Below, in pieces: positions 36,186 through 43,084 of a DNA stretch of 64,000 bases. Below the pieces are notes generated by a model. That model did not search any database. It was not told the origin of the DNA and saw only the letters and a list, made by a program, of their open reading frames with translations. The position numbers and the translations under genes are program-made. The stretch lies in the NCBI GenBank assembly GCA_030431875.1, contig JAUIIG010000003.1:30402-94401 (forward strand). Direction: 5' to 3'. Every line of letters begins with the position of its first letter. The first letter of the stretch is position 1. The DNA comes from Alphaproteobacteria bacterium (GTDB lineage Bacteria; Pseudomonadota; Alphaproteobacteria; Sphingomonadales; Sphingomonadaceae).

Positions 36186-36725
36186 TTAGTGGATCATGTC
36201 GTGGAAGGGGTTGGTGGGCGGGTCGCCGTCCGGCGAACGCGCTGCGGCGAGGCTGGCTCGCCAGCTGCCCCAGACATTGCCTGCAACACCACCTGCAAGT
36301 ACGCCGAACATCCCCAAAGTGATGGCCGCACTGCCCAGCGTCTCGACATGGAAGCCGTCGAGGAACCCGAAGAATATTGTCGGCAACAGCAGCCCGCCAA
36401 TTGCCCCGACAATGGCATAGGTGCGTTGGAACTCGCGGCTGTATTCGCGGAGGAATATCGTTAGCGGCAGGCCTATCAGCACCATTCCTGCAAGCGTTCC
36501 AATGCCGGAGATAATCAGGGGCAGAAGTGCGAAGCTAATCCCGCCACCGATCTCTCCGTCGATCAGTAGGCTAATGCCAATAGGCACAGTCAGAAGAAGG
36601 AATACCCCGCCGCCCGCGAAACCTCCCCACAAGGTGGCGCGGAAGAAGGCGCGGAAATGCGGCGCAATTGCGTATTCATCAATTTCTGTAATTTCAGAAA
36701 CTGGGGCTCGTGGATCGGTCGTCAT
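36186..36725 (-). CDS. Hypothetical membrane protein
   Basis: A 179-residue protein with four predicted helices (about residues 33-55, 64-88, 106-124 and 132-150) and glycine-rich helix ends. Codon use is less GC biased than in its neighbours. I recognise no domain. It lies 14 bp from the downstream membrane protein gene and 27 bp from the regulator gene, all on the minus strand, which argues for one operon. Confidence 0.7.
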   Translation of the reverse strand: MTTDPRAPVSEITEIDEYAIAPHFRAFFRATLWGGFAGGGVFLLLTVPIGISLLIDGEIGGGISFALLPLIISGIGTLAGMVLIGLPLTIFLREYSREFQRTYAIVGAIGGLLLPTIFFGFLDGFHVETLGSAAITLGMFGVLAGGVAGNVWGSWRASLAAARSPDGDPPTNPFHDMIH

Positions 36726-36752
36726 CGCATGTGATCCTTTCGCGGTGGGAGG

Positions 36753-37298
36753 CTAGCCCGCCTGGTTGCGGGTGGGGATGAAGCGGGCGACTTTGCTGCC
36801 AAGCTTCATCAGCGCGACCAGCGTACCCTTGGGCAGGCGGCGCACGTCGTCGAACCAGCCCGTGAGGTTGCCCATGAAGTCATGCATCCGCCCGATGCGT
36901 TCGCGCACGTGGGCGGGCACGTCCTTGCGGCCTTCCAGTTGTGCAGCGAGGTCGTTCAGGACGATCAACGTCGGATCGATCTCGCGCTTCTTGCGCTCGA
37001 CGGTGATCTTCATCAGCATGTCCCACAGGTCCGTATCGGCGACGAAATGGTCGCGCCGGTCACCTGCCACGTGCTGGCGGCGGACGATGCCGTAACCCTG
37101 CAATTCCTTGAGCGCGTTGGAGACGTTGGAGCGCGCGAGGTGCAGCGTTTCGCAGATCTCCTCCGCGTGCAGCGGCCTGTCCGAAAGGTAGAGCAGCGCG
37201 TGCACCTGGCTTACCGAGCGATTCACCCCCCAGTGCGAACCCATCTCTCCCCAGTGGAGGATGAACTGTTCTGCCTCGGGGATATCGGTGATTTTCAT
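36753..37298 (-). CDS. GbsR/MarR family transcriptional regulator
   Basis: A 181-residue winged-helix regulator. The GbsR-type N-terminus is FILHWGEMGSHWGVNRSVSQVHALLYLSDRPL (parts: FILHWGEMGSHWGVNRSVSQ and VHALLYLSDRPL), and the recognition region is LHAEEICETLHLARSNVSNALKEL near residue 45. Members control osmoprotectant or envelope genes; here the two membrane-protein genes downstream are the likely targets. An 18-bp perfect palindrome lies 13 bp upstream of its start, fitting autorepression. Confidence 0.88.
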   Translation of the reverse strand: MKITDIPEAEQFILHWGEMGSHWGVNRSVSQVHALLYLSDRPLHAEEICETLHLARSNVSNALKELQGYGIVRRQHVAGDRRDHFVADTDLWDMLMKITVERKKREIDPTLIVLNDLAAQLEGRKDVPAHVRERIGRMHDFMGNLTGWFDDVRRLPKGTLVALMKLGSKVARFIPTRNQAG

Positions 37299-37310
37299 TT
37301 CAGACTTTCT

Positions 37311-37328
37311 TTTCTGTAAAAACAGAAA
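37311..37328. promoter_or_regulatory. Palindromic operator between the GbsR/MarR gene and the SRPBCC gene
   Basis: TTTCTGTAAAAACAGAAA: two perfect 7-bp arms with an AAAA centre, in otherwise GC-rich DNA. It ends 13 bp upstream of the regulator start (37298) and 77 bp before the divergent gene at 37405. Dyads of this size are usual for dimeric winged-helix repressors; binding by the adjacent regulator is inference. Confidence 0.6.
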
Positions 37329-37404
37329 TAGGAGAATAGGCGAGTCGGGTCAAGCCAGATTGTAACCTTGGGTGCTGAACGGTCCGAATAGCAGGGGAAG
37401 TGCG

Positions 37405-38391
37405 ATGACAGACACAGACCGCCAGCTTGCAGCAAAGCGAATCGCTATGGCCCTTGCCGTGGCCGCAGGGTGGGCGATCCTGTGCTATTTCCTCGTCGAC
37501 GTGGTCCGCCCGGACGAGGGCTTCGTCACGGTCAGCTTCGCGCTCATCCAGCCAGCAGCGATCAACGCCTTCGTTGCCGTTGTGGGTGACCCGCTGCGCC
37601 GCCGCACCTTGCGCTACTACCTGCTCGTGCCGCTCGTCACGGCCGGGGGTATGATCGCGGTGTCGATCTTCGTCTTGCAGGAAGGTGCCGTATGCGTGGC
37701 CATGCTGTCACCCTTGTGGGTCATGTTCGGCATTGCGGGGACCAGCATTGCCTGGAAGCTCCGCCCGCGCGACACCGAGGTCGACCACGTTGGCGATACC
37801 TTCAAGGCGCACGGACTGCTGGTCCTGCCTCTCCTCGCCATGGTGGTGGAGGCGCAGTTGCCCGTGCCGGTCGAAGGCTACACCGTGACCCGCGAAGTGG
37901 TGATCGATGCGCCTGCCGACGCGATCTGGCCGATGATGCAGGGCATGGGCGCGGTCGCGCCGGACGAAGGCCAGTGGAATGTCTCGCAAAGCCTGATCGG
38001 CCTGCCGCGCCCCGAAGGTGCCTGGCTGCAGGGTGAAGGTCTCGGCGCAACGCGCCATGCCCGCTGGCAGCGCGGCGTCGCCTTCAGCGAAGTGGTCACC
38101 GACTGGCAGCCGGAAGTACGTATCGGCTGGCGCTTCGACTTTGCCGGCAGCACCGGCTGGGACATTACCGATCCGCACCTGCGGCCCGATGGCCCCTACA
38201 TGCGGATCGAGACCGGCGGCTACGAGCTCGAACGCCTGCCGGACGGACGGCACCTGCTGCGCCTCCACACCACCTATGCCGCGCAAACCCACTTCAACGG
38301 CTATGCCTCGCTTTGGGGAGAACTCTTCCTCGGCGACATCCAGGCCAACGTGCTGGAGGTGATCCGCCAGCGGGCGGAGGGTCAGGCCTGA
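37405..38391 (+). CDS. Membrane-anchored SRPBCC-like protein
   Basis: A 328-residue protein in two parts. Residues 10-160 contain about five helices. Residues 165-325 look like a START/SRPBCC ligand-binding domain: YTVTREVVIDAPADAIWPMM is the usual opening strand and helix, and GWRFDFAGSTGWDITDPHL with a later RLHTTYAAQTHFN are core strands. The combination is uncommon. AGGGGAAG precedes ATG 37405. It is divergent from the GbsR/MarR unit and may share its operator; its stop overlaps the GST gene tail to tail by 10 bp. Confidence 0.75.
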   Translation: MTDTDRQLAAKRIAMALAVAAGWAILCYFLVDVVRPDEGFVTVSFALIQPAAINAFVAVVGDPLRRRTLRYYLLVPLVTAGGMIAVSIFVLQEGAVCVAMLSPLWVMFGIAGTSIAWKLRPRDTEVDHVGDTFKAHGLLVLPLLAMVVEAQLPVPVEGYTVTREVVIDAPADAIWPMMQGMGAVAPDEGQWNVSQSLIGLPRPEGAWLQGEGLGATRHARWQRGVAFSEVVTDWQPEVRIGWRFDFAGSTGWDITDPHLRPDGPYMRIETGGYELERLPDGRHLLRLHTTYAAQTHFNGYASLWGELFLGDIQANVLEVIRQRAEGQA

Positions 38392-39065
38392 CGCAGGTCC
38401 TCGACCAGCGTGCCGACCGCCCCGATCTCGGCCTCGTGGCTTTCCTCGCGCCAGGTTTCGGCGAGCGCGGCCTGCTCCCATTCCTGCATCGCCGGATGGG
38501 CCAGCACGCGGTCGACCCAAGCCATGCCGCGCCCGACATCGAGGCCGAAGGTGCGCACGCGATAGGCGACGGGCGCGAAGAAGGCGTCCAGCGCGGTAAA
38601 GTCCGGCCCCGCCAGCCACGGACCGCCAAAGCGGTCCAGCCCTTCTTCGAACAGCTCGCGCACGCGGGCGACGTCCTTGGCCAGTGCAGCATCGTGCGGC
38701 GGCATCTGCACCCGCACGCCGACGTTCATCGGGCACTGGCCCCGCAGGGCTGAAAAGCCACCGTGCATCTCTGCCACCCCGCACTGGGCGAAGGCGCGTG
38801 CCGCTTCGTCGGCAGGCCAAACGCCCGCATGTCGTTCGGCGAGGTAGAGCACGATGCCGAGCGAATCCCACACGGTCCGCTCGCCGTGCAGCAAGGCAGG
38901 CACCTGCCCGGTGGGCGAGAAGGCGCGGAAATCGTCCCAGTTCACCGGCTTGGTGAAGGGTTCGATCCGGTCGGTGAAGCCGATTCCCAGCGCTTTCATC
39001 AGCACCCAGGGGCGCAGGCTCCAGCTGGAATAGTTGCGGTTGGCGGTGATCAGGACGTAGCCCAT
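38382..39065 (-). CDS. Glutathione S-transferase family protein
   Basis: A 227-residue GST. The N-terminal thioredoxin-like domain begins ITANRNYSSWSLRPWVLMKALGI, with the likely catalytic Ser/Tyr region at residues 10-15, the cis-proline at SPTGQVPAL near residue 52 and the ESxx-equivalent VWDSLGIVLYLAE near residue 68. The helical C-domain follows (PWLAGPDFTALDAFFAPVAY). Lies 11 bp after scoB on the minus strand, so it is probably the last gene of that cluster. Confidence 0.9.
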   Translation of the reverse strand: MGYVLITANRNYSSWSLRPWVLMKALGIGFTDRIEPFTKPVNWDDFRAFSPTGQVPALLHGERTVWDSLGIVLYLAERHAGVWPADEAARAFAQCGVAEMHGGFSALRGQCPMNVGVRVQMPPHDAALAKDVARVRELFEEGLDRFGGPWLAGPDFTALDAFFAPVAYRVRTFGLDVGRGMAWVDRVLAHPAMQEWEQAALAETWREESHEAEIGAVGTLVEDLRQA

Positions 39066-39076
39066 CGCCGCTGGTC

Positions 39077-39712
39077 CTAGCTCACGTAATGCGCGGTGGT
39101 CTTGGCGGCCACTTCGTCAGCACTGACGCCGGGGGCCAGCTCGACCAGCTTGAACGGGCTGTCGTGATCCGGGCGCTGGAACACGGCGAGATCGGTGATG
39201 ATCATGTCGACCACGTTGGTGCCGGTCAGCGGCAGGGTGCAGGCGGGGATGAACTTGGGATCGCCATGCTTGGAGGTGTGCTCCATCACCACGATGATCT
39301 TCTTCACGCCCGCGACGAGGTCCATCGCGCCGCCCATGCCCTTCACCATCTTGCCGGGGATCATCCAGTTGGCGATATCGCCGCCTTCGCTGACTTCCAT
39401 CGCGCCTAGCACGGTCAGGTCGATATGCCCGCCGCGGATCATCGAAAAGCTGGTGGCGCTGTCGAAATAGGCTGAGTTGGGCAGTTCGCTGATAGTCTGC
39501 TTGCCCGCATTGATCAGGTCGGCATCGACCTCGTCCGGATAGGGGAAGGGGCCGATACCGAGCATGCCGTTCTCGCTCTGCAAGGTCACGTGCATGCCTT
39601 GCGGGATGTGGTTTGCCACCAGCGTGGGGATACCGATGCCGAGATTGACGTAAAAGCCGTCCTCCAGCTCGCGGGCGGCGCGGGCGGCCATATCGTCACG
39701 GGTCCAGGGCAT
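39077..39712 (-). CDS. scoB: 3-oxoacid CoA-transferase subunit B
   Basis: Beta subunit of the enzyme that moves CoA between succinyl-CoA and acetoacetate. The 211-residue protein has the catalytic glutamate in the [12 protein letters not shown] motif near residue 48, and [20 protein letters not shown] near residue 93. Its partner scoA lies on the same strand, but two unrelated genes separate them (about 2.2 kb), which is unusual because the two subunits are normally encoded side by side. Confidence 0.95.
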   Translation of the reverse strand: MPWTRDDMAARAARELEDGFYVNLGIGIPTLVANHIPQGMHVTLQSENGMLGIGPFPYPDEVDADLINAGKQTISELPNSAYFDSATSFSMIRGGHIDLTVLGAMEVSEGGDIANWMIPGKMVKGMGGAMDLVAGVKKIIVVMEHTSKHGDPKFIPACTLPLTGTNVVDMIITDLAVFQRPDHDSPFKLVELAPGVSADEVAAKTTAHYVS

Positions 39713-39732
39713 GAGTGTTTCCTTTGCGGGTC

Positions 39733-40359
39733 TTAGCGGTTTGCGGCCTGGCGGTCAGGCCGGTTGAAGTGGAGGATCAGGAATTCGTATTCGCCATGGT
39801 CCATCGAGCCGTCCTCGTCATCGTCGAACCAGGCGACGAGGTAGAGCCGGTCGGACTGCGCGCTGACGGGGTATTCGCGGCGTTCGTCGTTGCCGAGATA
39901 GAGCATGCTCGACACATTGAAGGTGTGCCGGTCGCGCTCGGGACCAAGCCGCAGGCCGTTGAGGAAATGATGGCCTTCGTCGTTGATGAACAGGGTGCCA
40001 GATCCGGCAGCCGTATCGGCCATGCCGGTCGCTTCGCTGAAGTAGAACGGTACGCCGTTGTCGCGGCCCTGGATCCTGCGGCTGTCGGGCTCGGCCTCGG
40101 TGAAAATCGAGGGGTCGGTCCAGGCGGTTACGCGGTAGGTGTCATTATCCGTGCGCACCGGCAGGACCACGGTGAACGGCGTGCGCGTCAGGTATACGTC
40201 CGTCATGAGATCATTAAGTCGCGACATCCGGACTTCGCCATCCGCCTGCTCGAACTGCAGGCCCAGCCACGGCGTGTGCACCAGCGGCGCGCCGGCAGGC
40301 ACGGAGGCGCAGCCGGTTGCAGCCAGTAAAAGCAGGCAGGCTGGCAGGCGGGCGACCAT
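39733..40359 (-). CDS. Hypothetical lipoprotein with a C-terminal EF-hand loop
   Basis: A 208-residue exported protein. The lipobox is ATGC with Cys at about residue 17. Near the C-terminus, residues 179-190 ([12 protein letters not shown]) match a canonical 12-residue EF-hand calcium loop: acidic at positions 1, 3, 5, 9 and 12, glycine at 6 and a hydrophobic residue at 8. The rest is beta-rich and I do not recognise it. It lies 20 bp upstream of scoB and 10 bp downstream of the HAD-like lipoprotein gene, inside the split scoA/scoB cluster. Confidence 0.75.
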   Translation of the reverse strand: MVARLPACLLLLAATGCASVPAGAPLVHTPWLGLQFEQADGEVRMSRLNDLMTDVYLTRTPFTVVLPVRTDNDTYRVTAWTDPSIFTEAEPDSRRIQGRDNGVPFYFSEATGMADTAAGSGTLFINDEGHHFLNGLRLGPERDRHTFNVSSMLYLGNDERREYPVSAQSDRLYLVAWFDDDEDGSMDHGEYEFLILHFNRPDRQAANR

Positions 40360-40369
40360 GGGCGTGTGG

Positions 40370-41911
40370 CTACTCCCCGACCGGGTTGTCGATGATGAAC
40401 CAGCCGGACCCCAGCATCGGCTCCAGCGCGCGGGCGTCGCTGTAGTCGATCAGGTAGTTGTAGAGGTCGTCAAAGTCGGCGCGTTCGTCACCGGCCACGG
40501 CGATGATGCAGCTGGTCTGCCCGATCGATTCGCGGCGCGCCTGCTTGGTCTCACCCGGATAGCGCTCGACATAGATCGAATCGCGCGATTGCGGGTCGAG
40601 GCCGGAGGCCACCAGCCGATCGCGTACGGCGCGGGCGTCGAGCGGGGTACGGTCGGTGATCCAGGCAATGTTGACATCGCGGGCGCGCAGTTCGCGCAGG
40701 ATGCCGGCCAGCGCATTGTTGATGCCCAGCGGGCCCGACAGCGGCACCAGCCCGCCGGCCGGATCGAGGTCGATCACGATGGTGGGCGAATTGCCGGAGC
40801 AATCGCGGCGTACCGGCTGCAGGGTGGTGGGGTCGGCAAGCACCGCTGATGGCAGCGGCAAGCCGCCGCCCAGCGTGCGCAAGGCATAGCTGCGCAGCGC
40901 GGCATAGCCGACCAGCTGCTGCCCCGGCTCGATGGCTGGAGCCATCTCTGCCGGAGCGACTGGTGGTTCGACTGGCGGCTCGACCGGCGCGAGCTCGGCC
41001 TGCTGCGGTGCCGGTGTCGGTGCAGTTGAAGGTGCGGGAGCCGGAACAGGTGCCGGCGTGGGCGCGGGCGGCTGGCCCGGCGGTACGGCCGGCAGTTCGG
41101 CAACCGCGAGCTCGACGGGTTCGGGCGCAGGTTCCGGCTGGGGCGCCGGGGTGGGCTCCGGTTCCGGTTCAGGCGCGCTGAAGTCGGCGAACGCGGTCTG
41201 TAGCGTTTCCGCAGCCGGTGGGGTCGGGGCGGGTGCTGCTGCGGGTTCCGGCGCGGGATCGCTTGGCGGGACTGCTGGCAGTTCGACAGCTGCAAGGTTC
41301 GCGGGCTCCGGCTCTGGCGCAGGAGCGGGCGGTTCGACCGGCGGTTCGGCTGCGGCGAGTGTGACCGGTTCCGGTTCGGGCACCGGGTCCGGTGTCGGCG
41401 CGGGAGTCGGGGTCGGCGTTGGCGGCACGTCCGCCAGGGTCATCACGATCACCGGTTCCGACCGGGGACGGCGAGCGGGCTGCTCGGCGGGTGGATCGAA
41501 GGTGGTGACTGCGGGCGCGGGCTCCGGCTCTGGTTCGGGCGCAGGTGCCGGTTCGGGAGCAGGTGGCTCAAGCGTCGCGAAAGCCGGTCGCGGTGCTGGT
41601 TCAGGCTCTGGCTCAGGCTCAGGCTCAGGTGCCGGAGCCATCGGTTCGGGCGGGGGTGCTGCGGCGAGTGCCGGTGCAGGTTCGGGTGCAGGTGCAGGGG
41701 CAGGCGTCGGCGTGGGCACGGGCTGCAGTTCGACGCGGCCATCGGTTGCCGGCTCGGCCGCCTCGTCGGAATTCCCGCTTCCTTCGACCCCGCTGCGGAC
41801 GATGCCGCCGGCACCCGCCGCAATGGGGATTGCCGCCACTGCGATACAGCCCGAAAGGCTGACCGCCGTGCCTGCCAGCAGTAGGGCCTGCGTCAGCTTT
41901 TTCCGCATCAC
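40370..41911 (-). CDS. Lipoprotein with long Pro/Ala/Glu-rich linker and C-terminal HAD-like domain
   Basis: A 513-residue protein in three parts. A lipobox LSGC (Cys at about residue 22) anchors it. Residues 60-345 are low complexity, built of PAPEPEP and PTPTPAP units with a few short non-repeat islands (LAAVELPAVPP occurs in related forms), long enough to span the periplasm. From about residue 350 there is an HAD-like domain: motif I VIDLDPAGGLVPL, motif II AWITDRTPLDARAVRDRL, and a late GDERADFDDLYNYL that fits motif IV, as in class B acid phosphatases. The ATGA overlap with the scoA stop (41908-41911) couples it to scoA. Confidence 0.78.
   Translation of the reverse strand: MMRKKLTQALLLAGTAVSLSGCIAVAAIPIAAGAGGIVRSGVEGSGNSDEAAEPATDGRVELQPVPTPTPAPAPAPEPAPALAAAPPPEPMAPAPEPEPEPEPEPAPRPAFATLEPPAPEPAPAPEPEPEPAPAVTTFDPPAEQPARRPRSEPVIVMTLADVPPTPTPTPAPTPDPVPEPEPVTLAAAEPPVEPPAPAPEPEPANLAAVELPAVPPSDPAPEPAAAPAPTPPAAETLQTAFADFSAPEPEPEPTPAPQPEPAPEPVELAVAELPAVPPGQPPAPTPAPVPAPAPSTAPTPAPQQAELAPVEPPVEPPVAPAEMAPAIEPGQQLVGYAALRSYALRTLGGGLPLPSAVLADPTTLQPVRRDCSGNSPTIVIDLDPAGGLVPLSGPLGINNALAGILRELRARDVNIAWITDRTPLDARAVRDRLVASGLDPQSRDSIYVERYPGETKQARRESIGQTSCIIAVAGDERADFDDLYNYLIDYSDARALEPMLGSGWFIIDNPVGE
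41050..41720. repeat. Low-complexity repeat DNA encoding the Pro/Glu linker
   Basis: Short degenerate repeats such as GGCTCA (four near-tandem copies at about 41604-41628) and GGTTCCGG-like units occur throughout. They give long open frames on the opposite strand that are artefacts. Length variation between strains is expected here. Confidence 0.65.
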
Positions 41912-42627
41912 GCCTCCTCGCGCTCACGCGTCGTTACGAATTCGATCTTCTTGTCGTAGGGCGCGCCCACCACCAGGCGGTTGATGAAGACGCCGGGCAG
42001 GTGGATGCAATCGGGGTCGAGCGAGCCGACCGGGACGATCTCCTCCACCTCTGCCACGCAAACCTTGCCGCAAGTGGCGGCAGGCTGGTTGAAATTGCGC
42101 GCGGTCTTGCGGAACATCAGGTTGCCTGTTTCGTCCGCTTTCCATGCCTTCACGATCGACAGGTCGGCGAAGATACCGCGTTCGAGGATGAAGTCCTCCG
42201 GCCCGTCGCCCTTGTCGAACTGCATGACTTCCTTGCCTTCGGCCACCTGGGTGCCGACACCGGTCTTGGTGTAGAAGCCGGGAATGCCCGCGCCGCCGGC
42301 ACGCATGCGCTCGGCCAGCGTGCCTTGCGGGCAGAACTCCACCTCCAGCTCGCCGGACAGGTACTGTCGTTCGAATTCCTTGTTCTCGCCCACGTAGGAC
42401 GAGATCATCTTCTTTACCTGCTTGGTGCGCAGCAGCTTGCCGATGCCTTCGTTATCGATTCCGGCATTGTTGCTGGCGAAGGTGAGGTTTTTCACGCCGC
42501 TGGCCTGGATGGCATCGAGCAGGCGTTCGGGAATGCCGCACAGGCCGAAGCCGCCGGCAGCGATCAGCATGTCGTCCTTCAGCAGGCCATCAAGCGCAGC
42601 TTCGGCTGAAGGAAAAAGTTTCTGCAT
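41908..42627 (-). CDS. scoA: 3-oxoacid CoA-transferase subunit A
   Basis: Alpha subunit of succinyl-CoA:3-oxoacid CoA-transferase. The 239-residue protein has the family 1 signature GGFGLCGIPE near residue 29 and the ENKEFERQYLSGELEVE and GTLAERMRAGGAGIPGFYTKTGVGT stretches (latter quoted as GTLAERMRAGGAG and IPGFYTKTGVGT). Start is ATG 42627; a longer frame to 42681 lacks conserved sequence. The stop overlaps the start of the HAD-like lipoprotein gene rather than scoB. Confidence 0.95.
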   Translation of the reverse strand: MQKLFPSAEAALDGLLKDDMLIAAGGFGLCGIPERLLDAIQASGVKNLTFASNNAGIDNEGIGKLLRTKQVKKMISSYVGENKEFERQYLSGELEVEFCPQGTLAERMRAGGAGIPGFYTKTGVGTQVAEGKEVMQFDKGDGPEDFILERGIFADLSIVKAWKADETGNLMFRKTARNFNQPAATCGKVCVAEVEEIVPVGSLDPDCIHLPGVFINRLVVGAPYDKKIEFVTTREREEA

Positions 42628-42850
42628 GATGTTGGTCCCCGGAGTTTGGCTAACTGTCTTGCTTGCCGGTGTTAAAGCCATGCAGCCGTGCTGTCACCTG
42701 CCAAACCTATGCATGTTGCGCTGCAATAGTCGTGCTGCACTCGCGTCCGGAAAGTGGTGGCGCCCGGCTAGGTTTACACCACTGTCAGTGGCCAACATAT
42801 TGCAGAAAAGGCGAAATCAACCCCAATTGCGTTTTGTGCAACATATCATG

Positions 42851-42960
42851 CTCTTTTCGCACTTGCGGAATCAGGCGCCCCCGCGCATATCTCTCCCTGC
42901 CTTTCAGGCATCCTCTCCCAAAACTTTCCAGGCCCGGTCGGCAACGACCGGGCCTTTTTT
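42851..42960 (+). ncRNA. Candidate trans-acting small RNA with anti-Shine-Dalgarno motifs
   Basis: No plus-strand gene precedes the perfect terminator at 42931-42960, so it must end an independent transcript. Upstream of it are two CU-rich single-stranded motifs, ATCTCTCCC (42889-42897) and ATCCTCTCCC (about 42910-42919), separated by a perfect hairpin TGCCT-TTC-AGGCA (42898-42910). This layout resembles the alphaproteobacterial suhB/alpha-r8 (MmgR-like) sRNAs, which block ribosome binding sites; family membership is from memory. The 5-prime end is a guess based on a possible minus-10 box TATCAT at 42844-42849; no good minus-35 was seen. Confidence 0.62.
42931..42960 (+). terminator. Rho-independent terminator of the candidate sRNA
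   Basis: Perfect 10-bp stem GGCCCGGTCG/CGACCGGGCC with tetraloop GCAA followed by TTTTTT. All genes for more than 4 kb upstream are on the opposite strand. Confidence 0.9.
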
Positions 42961-43084
42961 CTTGCCCCGCTGCGATCCCTCGCGCAGGCCTTCCCGGCAC
43001 CATTGGCGCGGTCAGTGGTTTGCAATAGGCGGCGCGGCTTCCTAGGTCCGCTCCTGGCCCTGGCAAGAGAGGACAACTACACGC

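Larger units (their letters stand above)
42628..43084. other. 457-bp gene-free region with scoA promoter, palindrome and candidate sRNA
   Basis: Contains the scoA upstream region, a 13-bp palindrome CCACTGTCAGTGG at 42779-42791, two copies of CAACATAT (42793-42800 and 42839-42846), the candidate small RNA and its terminator (to 42960), and about 120 bp before the CDC48-like gene. No protein-coding frame is convincing. Confidence 0.65.

Noticed and set aside
40932..41984. A Gly/Ser/Ala-rich 350-codon frame on the plus strand
   Set aside because: It is the complement of the Pro/Glu linker of the HAD-like lipoprotein; the low-complexity DNA keeps all frames open.
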